This document shows positions 10,786 through 42,483 of a stretch of 64,000 bases of DNA, piece by piece; positions within the stretch are counted from its first letter, which is position 1, and each line of letters begins with the position of its first letter. The notes under the pieces are model-generated. The model was not told the DNA's origin, ran no database searches, and worked only from the letters and a program-made list of their open reading frames with translations. The position numbers and the translations under genes are program-made. This stretch comes from Escarpia spicata (Eukaryota > Annelida > Polychaeta > Sabellida > Siboglinidae), in assembly GCA_963995525.1 (NCBI GenBank), contig OZ023205.1, positions 67,343,298 to 67,407,297 of the forward strand, given 5' to 3'.

Positions 10786-10809
10786 CCATGTAAGTTTAAT
10801 TCTTGCTAT

Positions 10810-11600
10810 GAAAAAGAAGCATAATACTTGTTTAAATTTACCACTGAAACGTACACTTTTTTTAGAGTAATGTTTAATTAATGATGGAATTCCTCCCTGG
10901 CCAGACAAGGTGATCGTTAATTTTGGAAAAGGATAATTTATCGAAAAACACTTAAACGCCTATCAATAAAATTGTCATCTTAGTTTTTAACTACAATCTT
11001 TTCAGACAGTTTTCGTGTAGTTTTCAACTGTGTACATTCAAGTAAAAAAAACAGCAATGTTGTTATATTAACCTGTAATGAATTAATCAATACAAATATG
11101 CAACGAATGTAATAATAATAAAATATATGTATATATCATGTGGGTCTTTATAAAAATGAACATCATTTGATGACAATAAGATGTAAATTTACGTATCCTT
11201 TTATTTTAACTACCAAGATATACGTTAGTATAATTTAACATGATGAATATCTGAAAATGATCCTTATATATAATTTGTTCTACATACTTACCAAGTTTCA
11301 TGCTTTTATTACCTAATGCACAAAGATTTTTAATTTTTTTAAATTATGACACCCACTATTAACACATGTATAACTGGGCCAAATCTCTGTATACTGTGAA
11401 ACAATAATTTATATAATGTTTTACATATATATATATATTTAATTATTTGTTTATTAAAAAAATATTTATTAACTTTATTTAACTTATTTCCTTTTTTTAT
11501 TTTTATATCTATGTGTCTAACTTATGTACTTTTAAAAAGTTATGTATTTTTATTTATATGCACCGATTGTATATGGGTTTTTTGTCTGAAATAAATGTAT
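10810..11600. other. AT-rich spacer, no gene recognised
   Basis: Very AT-rich, with runs of A and T and TA dinucleotides. No coding signal. Confidence 0.4.
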
Positions 11601-11607
11601 TCGTATA

Positions 11608-12046
11608 CAGTAGTCCCCCTCTTATGAAGCCTCCCTCACGGATGGCCACCCGGATTACGCGGCCATATTTTCATTGCATTAGTGTTGTCTGATACAAACC
11701 ACCCCTCATTAGTGGCCACCCAGCTAACGATCAGGGTTACAGGAAGAGCTTACCCCTCGGCTCTACCCCGAAAATGCTATTTTTAATCACAAGACGATGT
11801 CGATGTTTATAACAAATTAAGTAGGCCTACCAGTAGTACCATACACACTCGTCGTGCTGAGTTGGCATTCGTACTTGTGTTACAAATTACATTATCTATG
11901 ACAAATCAACTGTTATTTTCCATATAAATGATGTTCACTGTCCATATGTTTTCTTTTCATGTACTACATTCATCGATGGTTCCCCCTCACCAGAGGCCAC
12001 CCGCCTTGTAAGTTGAAGGGTTGGCCTTATAAGAGGGGGCCGACTG
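11608..12046. mobile_element. MITE with ~24-bp inverted ends and TA target duplication (mariner/pogo-like)
   Basis: The left end CAGTAGTCCCCCTCTTAT and the right end ATAAGAGGGGGCCGACTG are near-perfect inverted repeats, extended inward by GAAGCC and GGCCTT. Both are flanked by TA (11606-11607 and 12047-12048). Total length is 439 bp, without coding capacity. TA duplication and a CAGT start fit the Tc1/mariner superfamily. Internally, the motif GGCCACCC recurs near 11645, 11714 and 11995. Confidence 0.8.
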
Positions 12047-12257
12047 TACATATATTGTATCATTCATTACCAACAATGAATAGAATCTAATACATATTAA
12101 GCTAAATGGTCCATGAGTTTAACAAATAGTTGTACTCCCCAAAGTATTGTCAAAATGCCAGACATATACATATATAATTACTAATTACTATTAATGTATA
12201 AATTATTAACATATACAAATAATATACGTCATGACCTAATTTAATATACCAAAAGTG

Positions 12258-13060
12258 GTGCATTGCGACAAGGCGGATGGAGCACTGCGACAAGGCGGAT
12301 GGAGCACTGCGACAAGGCGGATGGAGCACAGCGACAAGGCGGATGGAGCACAGCGACAAGGCGGTTGGAGCACAGCGACAAGGCGGATGGAGCACTGCGA
12401 CAAGGCGGATGGAGCACTGCGACAAGGCGGATGGAGCACAGCGACAAGGCGGATGGAGCACTGCGACAAGGCGGATGGAGCACAGCGACAAGGCGGATGG
12501 AGCACTGCGTCAAGGCGGATGGAGCACTGCGACAAGGCGGATGGAGCGCTGCGACAAGGCGGATGGAGCGCTGCGACAAGGCGGATGGAGGGAGCGCTGC
12601 GACAAGGCGGATGGAGGGAGCGCTGCGACAAGGCGGATGGAGCAGTGCGACAAGGCGGATGGAGGGAGCGCTGCGACAAGGCGGATGGAGCGCTGCGACA
12701 AGGCGGATGGAGCACTACGACCAGGCGGTTGGAGCACTGCGACTAGGCGGATGGAGCACTGCGACAAGGCGGATGGAGCACTGAGACAAGGCGGTTGGAG
12801 CACTGCAACAAGGCGGTTAGAGCGTTGCGACAAGGTGGTTGGAGCACTGCGACAAGGCGGATGGAGCGCTGCGACAAGGCGGATGGAGCACTGCGACAAG
12901 GCGGTTGGAGCACTGCGACAAGGCGGATGGAGCACTGCGAAAAGGCGGATGGAGCACTGCGACAAGGCAGATGGAGGGTTGCAACAAGGCGGTCGGAGAG
13001 TTGCGACAAGGCAGTCGGAGCATTGAGACTAGGCTGTTGGTGCATTGGGACTAGTGCATT
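12258..13060. repeat. 23-bp minisatellite, about 34 copies
   Basis: Tandem GCGACAAGGCGGATGGAGCACT units with scattered substitutions and a few 4-bp GGGA insertions. The unit is not a multiple of three, so the long open frames on both strands are by-products of lacking stops in the unit, not genes. Variation grows toward the right edge. Confidence 0.95.
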
Positions 13061-13440
13061 CAGCTAATTTCAGGCAGCGGTGCATTCCGACCATAACATA
13101 TATACCATTTGTACATGTCAAACAAAGTATTTTAACATGACAGTACTTCTTTAAGGTTTAAATTACTGCGACAAGGCGGATGGAGCACTGCGACAAGGCG
13201 GTTGGAGCGTTGCGACAAGGCGGATGGAGCACTGCGACAAGGCAGATGGAGGGTTGCAACAAGGCGGTCGGAGAGTTGCGACAAGGCAGTCGGAGCATTG
13301 AGACTAGGCTGTTGGTGCATTGGGACTAGTGCATTCAGCTAATTTCAGGCAGCGATGCATTCCGACCATAATATATATATACCATTTGTACATGTCAAAC
13401 AAAGTATTTTAACACGACAATACTTCTTTAAGGTTTAACT
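13030..13440. repeat. Segmental duplication of the 23-bp array edge and its flank (~280 bp)
   Basis: Sequence 13017-13165 (array edge, CAGCTAATTTCAGGCAGCG, CATTCCGACCATAA, TACATGTCAAACAAAG, CTTCTTTAAGGTTTAA) recurs at about 13295-13440, with a short second stretch of 23-bp units between. Few differences separate the copies, so the duplication is young relative to the divergence inside the array. Confidence 0.85.
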
Positions 13441-13444
13441 TACT

Positions 13445-14270
13445 GTGTAAACTAGTAATAATAATCCATTATGTACGGCGGTAAAATTGCAATTCAACAA
13501 CTATAATTATTGTCACATTCGTATTAATTGTAATGCAAGGACCTGCCAATTACAAACTAGTAACAGTTAATAAGTTCAAGATTGAAGACGAGTCACAATA
13601 TTTGGCGATAATACCTATTTTATTAAGATATATGCCGCAAGACTGGCTATTCCATAAACCCACATGTATTTTTCGACTGCGTTAATGTTATGTGAATGTC
13701 TAATGATACATCAAGATGGTGTGGAAGTGTTACAAACGCGTGGAATAATGTGTTGGTACATTGTAACATTTCCTTACCTCCACGGTCAACCCAAAACAGT
13801 AAAAATAAAAGTATTGGTTTCCAGACAATCCGCCAGTCTAACTTATTTCAATCTATATAACGAACCTACATATAAAACTTATGGATATATGCAACAGAAC
13901 ATAAACATTAGTTTTCGAAATAAAAATAACGCATACAATAAGCAACATTAATTCGTAAATTAATTTTTTTAATTAACGAATACCTTATCTGGAAGATGGC
14001 GCCACTCGACTATAGTGGTCCACATAAAACATCCTGCGGCGTAAACAAAGCGTAAACACAGGTGTCACTATGACATGGGTGACGAGAATACTACGAGTAC
14101 AAAAGTGGACAACTGTAGCGTAGCGCTTTGTTTACTTTACTACGTCACCTACAGCCCAGGTAATAGATGTGTCATATGTTGCAGTGAGCTAAAGAATACT
14201 ATCTCAGGCTAGATCAGCAGATACTGTGAGAGTGTGTCGGCAGTTAAATTTTACGACCGTTTAACTTAAA
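13445..14270. other. No gene recognised
   Basis: No coding signal. From about 13985 the composition becomes less AT-rich and includes CGTCA-containing motifs (for example TACGTCACC near 14141), possibly part of an upstream regulatory region of the ZAK-like gene. Confidence 0.3.
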
Positions 14271-14280
14271 ACAGGATATC

Positions 14281-14345
14281 CAGTTAGTTTAGTTACGGGG
14301 GCGGGGCGTTACGTCGGGTTTGGGAATGTGGCAGGATTAACAAAG
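14281..14345 (+). promoter_or_regulatory. Possible GC-box/CRE promoter element upstream of the ZAK-like gene
   Basis: GGGGGCGGGGCG (a consensus-like Sp1 GC box) is followed directly by TTACGTCG (a CRE-like half site) at about 14296-14316. The first ZAK coding exon starts with an AG splice acceptor just before its ATG, so a non-coding first exon and promoter must lie further upstream, and this is the best-looking candidate. No transcription evidence; position and function are inferred. Confidence 0.25.
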
Positions 14346-14439
14346 AGTGTAAACTTCCCACAACACATGCGCACATGCGATGTGTACATACTGGTCAGCA
14401 CAAACTCCTGCGTTAACCCAAGACAGCAATTTGGAATAT

Positions 14440-15352
14440 AACTACATAGAGTATAGTCGAGATTTGGCATTTACATACCATACCATGGAAATAATTGGAA
14501 TACCCTTAATTTTGAGACGAATATTCACATTCGTTGATGAATTTTTACCATGACAAATTATACCATAATATGTAATTATATAGCCTGGGAAAAGCATCTT
14601 CGGGGGGCTGCTCATTACATCAGTTTCAGTACCCCTTGGCAGATCGCTTGCCGAAACTTGAAATATAAGCTCAAGCTGCTCAGCCAATAATATTACTGTT
14701 GTCATCAAAATCCAGTGGTCTTCTGGGTGGTCTTCATGGACTGTTTCAGCAGTAGGCATAATTATTTGAAATTGAATACACAATACCGACTCGTGAGTAT
14801 GGTTGAATGGCCCTTCAATGGGTATAATTATACTGGGATTTCTGGAACTGGGACTTCTGCACTGTTCTCACGGGTGGTATGGCAAAATCAATTAAGAGTT
14901 TGATTCAGCTAACTTCCATACAATGTGTAGGAGACCTACCAGGGGTGGTGTACGTAGTCACACCCCTGGCTTGCGAGGATGGGTACAAGGAAAATTACAC
15001 ATTTTCAGCCCCACATTTCCCCCAAATTCTAGTTCTAGTTGTTTCCAGTGCTCAACAACATTTTATTAACTTACTAGTCTGCAGGGTTGGTTTTCTGCCA
15101 GACAGAAAGTTTTAAATGCCATTCATATGAAAGTGCATTTTTTTGTAGAATATGTTGTCGACATCTTTCTCTAACTGTCTACATGCAATCTGAGTAAAAT
15201 ATGATTACATTGACACGAGTGCAAGTACATTTGTATAATAACATGTATATTTTTTCTCGGCCTTGCTGTGCTTGCGTTTTCGTAGTGATTCCCAGGTTGA
15301 AATACAGTGGTTTTGTGTTATATGTGTGCTTAATTTCTTAAATAGTCAAGTC
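14440..15352. other. No gene recognised
   Basis: Unique-looking sequence without recognisable protein or RNA homology, ending at the left target-site duplication of a LINE insertion. Confidence 0.4.
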
Positions 15353-15365
15353 ATTGATCTACAGT

Positions 15366-16172
15366 TTTGTTTCATTATGATGATGAACCTGATCAGTTAT
15401 CGGAGCAGGAAGAACTTAAGAAGATACTCTATGCAGACGACCTAGCAGTGGTGGTTGATATCAAAGAGGAAGTACAGAAAGCATTGCAAGAATGGAGTGA
15501 CACCTTCAGAAAACATGGCCTCCGAATGAATCTGGAGAAGACTGAAGTAATGTGGATAGGTGAACAGGAGGTAGATCTGCAGGTAGTTGTTGGCAGAAAG
15601 ACCATTAAACAAGTGAACAGCTTTGTATACCTGGGCGGTATAGTATGTGGGACAGAAAACTGAAGAAACAACTGAAAGGAAAAGTGTTGGAAGCCTGCGT
15701 TGTACCAGCCTGTATATATGGGTTGGGAACACTGCCACTGACAGAGAGACAGGAGGAGAAACTACAGGTAGCAGAAAACAACTGGGTCAGAAGAATATGT
15801 AGAGTAACACGAGAGGATAGAAGGAAGATGAAGGAATTGAGAGAGGAGATTGGAATAAAAAAACACCTAAAGAGGAAAGTAACCGGTAACAGAATGAGAT
15901 GGGCGGGACATGTACATAGAATGGGTGAAGACAGACTGGCGAAAAGAGCATGGGAAGTAGAAGAGGGTGGCAGACGAAGGAGAGGAAGACCAAGGCTGAG
16001 ATGGAACGGCAGCATAAAAAGAGACCTGGGGAGGGCTAGTGTGAACAGCCATGAATGGACGGTCATTGCGGGTGAGAGAGAGAGAGGTGGAAAGAACTGA
16101 TAAGAAAAGTAGAAGAAGCTACCAAGTGACGTGGACCCCACCCCGCAAGGGAGCAAGGGGAAGAAGAAGAAG
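15366..16172 (+). mobile_element. 5'-truncated RTE-like LINE with 13-bp target-site duplication
   Basis: The 13-bp direct repeat ATTGATCTACAGT lies at 15353-15365 and again at 16173-16185, exactly bracketing the insert. The insert starts inside the reverse transcriptase (KKILYADDLAVVV, the YADD active site) and runs through the C-terminal domain (RMRWAGHVHRM, GRRRRGRPRLRW) to a stop near 16098. A roughly 75-bp 3' tail ends in (GAA)n. The frame breaks at about 15650, where a block that is present in the copy at 1810-2400 is missing, i.e. an internal deletion. The 3' tail is the single-copy form of the 51-bp unit amplified at 27650-28985. Confidence 0.9.
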
Positions 16173-16189
16173 ATTGATCTACAGTGAAC

Positions 16190-17080
16190 AGTAACCAGGT
16201 ATAATCCTTAGGGGCAAAATCCGACCATTTGCATTCATTTGTGTGGATTTTGTTGTGCCCATGTGTACAGGACTTGTCACCTGACCACACATGGGCTGCA
16301 GCATTCCTTTGTTCAGTATTTCTCTTATCTCTGATCTCCCAGTCCCTGTGTAGCCCAGTTTTATTACCAGCCTAGAAGTTAGCTGATAATTAAAACAAAT
16401 TATCACCTGGTCATTTTGTGGTCAGTGGAAAGCCTGGTTTTGAAGCACCTGGCCACTATTGTATCTCACTACCCAGGCTAGCTGCTGGAGCTTGTTATTG
16501 TTTCAGTGATTCATGTTAAAACTTGTTGGGACTGCCACCATAACATGACACAGTAATGGTGTAAGAAGGAAATAGGAGTGTTGATATTTATAGTAAAATA
16601 AGTATAAAATACAACTATCTTGTGAGTTTCTGCCTTTAGGGGAGAAAGGTACTGGTATTTGTGCTGCATGGGCAGAACATATTTCTGCCACACGGTTTTG
16701 AACATGAGGGCAGAAACATGCCAACCCTTCTAGTATGTATTAATGTGGTTACAGTGTTATTGTCTTATGACGTCTCATTCAACTGGTAAGCCTTTCTCAG
16801 AAGTTAAATCAGAACATTATTGCCAAACAAACCTTTCTATGCTGGCACTGGGGGTGGTCACTGCCAGGGTGCTTGTCGTCCTCAGTGGTTCTTTTACATC
16901 CCAAATCGAGACGACTATGGGCATTTTGATATATATATATATATATATATAGGCAATGTGCCCAGATAGGTTCCAGGAGCTTCTTTATACATCCTTAGTT
17001 AAGGAATAGTTGTACCAAATATTCATGGTGGCACTTAAATTAAAGGCCTTTTGGTTACATGTATTCAAACTATATACTAC
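16190..17080. other. No gene recognised
   Basis: No coding signal; contains a (TA)n microsatellite at 16929-16951. Confidence 0.4.
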
Positions 17081-17084
17081 CTGT

Positions 17085-17250
17085 GTACAGTGTACAGGAA
17101 ATAGCAACAGGGTCTTGATGGCTCTTCAGAAAGACACAAGCATTGTACAGGGAACACAATTGCCCCAGTTTTGAAACAGCAAGCAGGTTGATTCAAACAC
17201 CAGGCCTGTCAATTAACAATTTGGCTCTAACGACAGAGCCATCATGTTCA
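17085..17250 (-). mobile_element. tRNA-derived SINE, copy 2
   Basis: On the minus strand: GATGGCTCTGTCGTTAGAGC (A-box region), then GGTGTTTGAATCAACC (B-box region), then the family's second block GCTTGTGTCTTTCTGAAGAG. Diverged copy of the SINE at 36262-36445. Confidence 0.6.
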
Positions 17251-17254
17251 CCAT

Positions 17255-38970
<21,716 letters not shown>

Positions 38971-39099
38971 CCAGGGAACATGATATCGAACAAATGTAGT
39001 GTCTTGTGATATACACTCAGAGCAGCCCCTTTCAAAGACTAATGCATAAATGGTTTTATGATAGCGGGTTTAGTGGCAGAGACCACCAGCCATGTGAGT

Positions 39100-39250
39100 C
39101 GAGAATAGTACATGTAACTGTCAACAGTAGACGACAGACAGAGGGGACCCCACGAGGGATATGACTGTCAACAGTAGACAGCAGACAGGGAACCCCACGA
39201 GGGATATAACTGTCAACAGTAGACAGCAGACAGAGGGAACCTGCACATCT
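39100..39250 (+). repeat. ~50-bp tandem repeat, three copies, in the probable ZAK 3' UTR
   Basis: Three copies of ACTGTCAACAGTAGACAGC plus AGACAGAGGGAACCCC, starting about 140 nt after the stop codon; copies 1 and 2 are followed by ACGAGGGATAT. If the polyadenylation site is near 39.86 kb, they lie in the 3' UTR. Confidence 0.85.
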
Positions 39251-39841
39251 TACGAAATCCAAAAAATACATTGTTCTAGCTTCACATATCTAAAAGGCGA
39301 GACAACGGGTTGTACCCATTTTTACACGAAACAGTTCAGTTGATCGCCGGGCTGGAGTTTCGAGCCCAGTACCTACTCGTCACGGGGTTCAACATCAAAC
39401 CATCGAGTCACTGCACATTGACACTAAACTGATACTATCACATTGAACTCTCAGGTTAATGACAATTTTGATGTTTTACCAGGTGTCCTACTTGAACGGA
39501 ACCTTAAGGATCCTAATCAGTAGAAGGTTGTGTCACCGTTACCTGGTGCATAGTTTAACTAAACAATGCACAGGGTTTCTATATTTTATTACTGTTTTGA
39601 AAAAAACGGCAGGGTGACACTGGAACAGTGGTACTGCTGCTACTAATGTTCGTTACATTCCGGGGACAAAATATATATCTTGTATAATACTGCCATTTTC
39701 ATAGCATAAATACAATAGCATTATACATGTATGTATTCAGCCAGTATAATATGTGTAGTTATATTCACAGATCAGCATTTCCATTTTATTGGATCTTATT
39801 GTGTACTACATTTTATATTACATATAAATCTATGCATTTCC

Positions 39842-39847
39842 AATAAA
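39842..39847 (+). terminator. Candidate polyadenylation signal AATAAA of the ZAK-like gene
   Basis: First canonical AATAAA that I see after the stop (38970), giving a 3' UTR near 0.9 kb. It is followed by T/GT-rich sequence, and LINE debris starts about 35 bp later. Confidence 0.4.
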
Positions 39848-39884
39848 AGAAATGTTCCGCTTTCCATGGTCCATTTGGATGTGT

Positions 39885-40065
39885 TAATCAAAATATTAAA
39901 GTGTTGAAAGCCTATGTGTTAACAGCTTGTGTATTGTTTGGGAACACTGGCACTGTTGCAGATAGAAAGGAACAAATGGGGTCGAGTAATAACAAATGAC
40001 ACGAAAAAGTAGAAGGAATATGCGGGAGTTAAGAGAATAAATCAGAATGACGAAACCTAGAGATG
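39885..40065 (+). pseudogene. Decayed RTE-like LINE C-terminal fragment
   Basis: Nucleotide similarity to 15680-15860 of the better copy: GTGTTGAAAGCCTATGTG against GTGTTGGAAGCCTGCGTT, then TTTGGGAACACTGGCACTG, and AAGAATATGCGGGAGTTAAG-type matches. Short, with several indels. Confidence 0.6.
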
Positions 40066-40079
40066 GAGGTAGTTCGGAT

Positions 40080-40712
40080 CAGGCGTGTGGACACATAGGA
40101 CAACATTCCATGCCGTTTCCTTAAGGAAGTTGTCGGGGAACTTGCCCCAGCCTTGACCCTACTCTTCAGCAGATCACTAACCAAAGGCCAGATCCCTGCA
40201 ATCTGGAAGCATGTCCTAGTTCAGCCCATTTTCAAGAAAGGAGACAGACAATCAAATCATCACTGCTGCCCAGCATGGTTTTCGCAAGAAACGCTCCTGC
40301 GAAACTCCATTCATCTTCACGGTAGAAGACTTTGCAGCGGAACTGGACAGGGGCGGACAGACGGACGCGATATTCCTTGCCTTCTCTAAGGCCTTTAATA
40401 AAGTGCCCCACAGGAGACTGCTCATGAAGTTGGACTACAGCGGCATCAGAGGGGCAACACACGCCTGGATCGAGAACTTTCTCTCCGGCCGCACGCAGCA
40501 GGTAGTAATAGCGGGAGTACCGCACGGATCGGTTCTGGGACCATCTCTGTTCCTGGTCTACGTCAACGATCTTGGAGATGGGGCCAGACTACGACTGTTC
40601 GCCGACCACACCATACTCTATTCCCGGACCAAGACCCTGTCTGGTGCGGTTGATCTCCAGGAAGACCAGGGAAAACTGGAAGTCTGGGAACTGAAATGGC
40701 AGCTTTTTTTTT
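40080..40712 (+). pseudogene. Decayed LINE reverse transcriptase (Jockey/CR1-like)
   Basis: RT motifs in order over three frames: LLFSRSLTKGQIPAIWKHV and FKKGDR (finger), then a frame break near 40250, FSKAFNKVPHRRLLMKLDY (domain A), GVPHGSVLGPSLFLVYVND (domain B) and LRLFADHTILYS. The last has FADH where an active RT has FADD, so the catalytic site is lost as well as the frame. Confidence 0.8.
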
Positions 40713-40974
40713 AACTTCTAACTGTTTTTAATTATATTTTAAACCATTACATTTTTTTTAAACCCATGCCACCCTCACTACAACTGTGGAGTTATTCCTC
40801 GACTGCTGAGGTTTCCACAATAATTCTGAAGAAGAAGGTCTTAGAGCGAGCGAGTGAGGACATAATGAATAAGAATGAATGAGTGCACGTATTGTAAGGT
40901 ATATATTAGCAGAGTTAATTATCATCCAAGAGTGTGAGAGTGACAGATAGAGGTGATTGGCCAAGGCGACCCTC

Positions 40975-40991
40975 GGGGGGGGGGGGGGGGG
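40975..40991. repeat. 17-nt poly-G run
   Basis: Uninterrupted G run on the plus strand; a similar 16-nt run is at 42598-42613. Able to form quadruplex-type structures and prone to length variation and sequencing error. Confidence 0.8.
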
Positions 40992-41418
40992 AGAACAGCT
41001 CACGTGACGCGTCCTCCACCCCCGCAATGGGTCGGAGATGGTGGACGGAAGAAGTGTGTCAATAAATACCGCCTCTAACTGGTTCCATAGAAACAGATGT
41101 GACTGCGACACTGGGGTTTGTAGCGAGATCTCCCTTTACGGAATGGATCCTTTTAGTTTGGGTTGGCATGAATGCACAGCAGGTTTCTATTTCGAACACG
41201 GGCTCGAAAATAGTCAGTTAACCTTCCGGCAGATCAGGCAAATGAACCATCTGTCTTTGTTATGTTAGTTTTTTTGCGTAAGTAGTTACTTGTAGGAAGT
41301 GTATAATCACACCGTAGACTGAACATATAACGTATGTTTAGGTTTTATTCACAGTTGTACATAGCAACATTTATTTTTATGATAACAAAGCGTCCACGAA
41401 GGAAATATTTGGATAGAC

Positions 41419-41614
41419 GGTAATATATAACCTAAGTTAATTATGGCTAATGTTTTACCTTTCAATGTAAATGCAAAACAAATATCCTATAAAATACCTT
41501 ACAACAGGTGTAGATCTTACAGCGCATGCTGACAAGTATTTTATAGGATATTTGTTTTGCATTTACATTGAAAGGTAAAACATTAGCCATAATTAACTTA
41601 GGTTATATATTACC
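41419..41614. repeat. Perfect 79-bp inverted repeat with 38-nt spacer
   Basis: Arms 41419-41497 and 41536-41614 are exact reverse complements as far as I can compare them base by base, with spacer 41498-41535. The arms are AT-rich (TAATATATAACC at the outer end). No coding frame. The right arm ends 4 bp before the 18-bp direct repeat that bounds the next element. Confidence 0.93.
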
Positions 41615-42483
41615 ATACTTTAGCGACAAAGACGATTATAGACTAGTTGCCATTTTTGGAACCTGGAAATGGTTGGTAGTGTAAGGTTTTTTGTCGAATC
41701 ATGTAGGTTATGGGTCCCTCAACTAAAATCAGCGGGAAGGCAACTTTGTGGGAGCAAGGCAAATCCAAGATGGCTGCCGTGAATCTAGGTCAAATTAGAA
41801 AATGTGTTACATCTTTGCAATGGAGCATGCTAGGAATATGATTTGGCATATGAGGAAGACAATGGAACCATTTCCAATGATATCCGACTATGTTCACATG
41901 ATAAAAATTCAAATGTCCGCCATTTTCACCGAAAATAGCAAACAATCGAGCATAACTTTTGATTGGTTTATGCTAGATACACGATTCTGGTGTCCATCCC
42001 GATGTTTTGCCATATTTCATAATGTCATGATGATTGATCAACGAGTATGCTAATAGCTATACATACATGTACATGTATATGGCTACTTCTGACAAGAAAC
42101 ATACAAAAGCTTTGCAAAATGGCATGCAGTAATCACGAATGAATCTGTATCATACATGTACAACATTTAAAGGTACACAATTCAAAATTTAAAGTAAGAT
42201 GTACTCAATTATAAATTTGCTGAAACATAATTTGAGAGCATTTTTGTAATGACAGGTTTCATTTGGACAGTGACAATGTGTATATCATTAATCAATTCAA
42301 AACCAATGGTGTATGAAAGGGACGCCATTCACATTACATTCTCATAGAAAAGTTTAGTCCCACAATTCTCTCTCGTCCTCCTTTTCTATTTCCTCAGTAC
42401 TCTCACCTTCTTCCTCATTATCATATCTAGCGTCATTATCATGCTCATCATGTTTGGTGAACAGGTTGAGGCACATGGCTTCA

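Larger units (their letters stand above)
9863..10808 (+). mobile_element. Deleted Penelope-like element with inverted terminal arms
   Basis: The arms 9863-9991 and 10685-10808 are reverse complements at clearly high identity. Between them, plus-strand translation gives the Penelope RT tail (LPFLDLFMHIQDDGS, KLTIYWKPT), then a jump into the GIY-YIG endonuclease end (REKxKEAIYIKQRAPTMNRD, GYHLPAIY). The RT core and most of the endonuclease are missing, so the copy is defective. The right arm contains the natural end of the reading frame and 3' UTR, and the left arm is an inverted copy of that end, as often found in Penelope-like elements. Family assignment is by recognised motifs. Confidence 0.75.

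Noticed and set aside
12241..13067. CRISPR-like array or repeat-protein gene in the 23-bp array
   Set aside because: Units are contiguous without unique spacers, the genome is eukaryotic, and the unit length shifts frame; it is a minisatellite.
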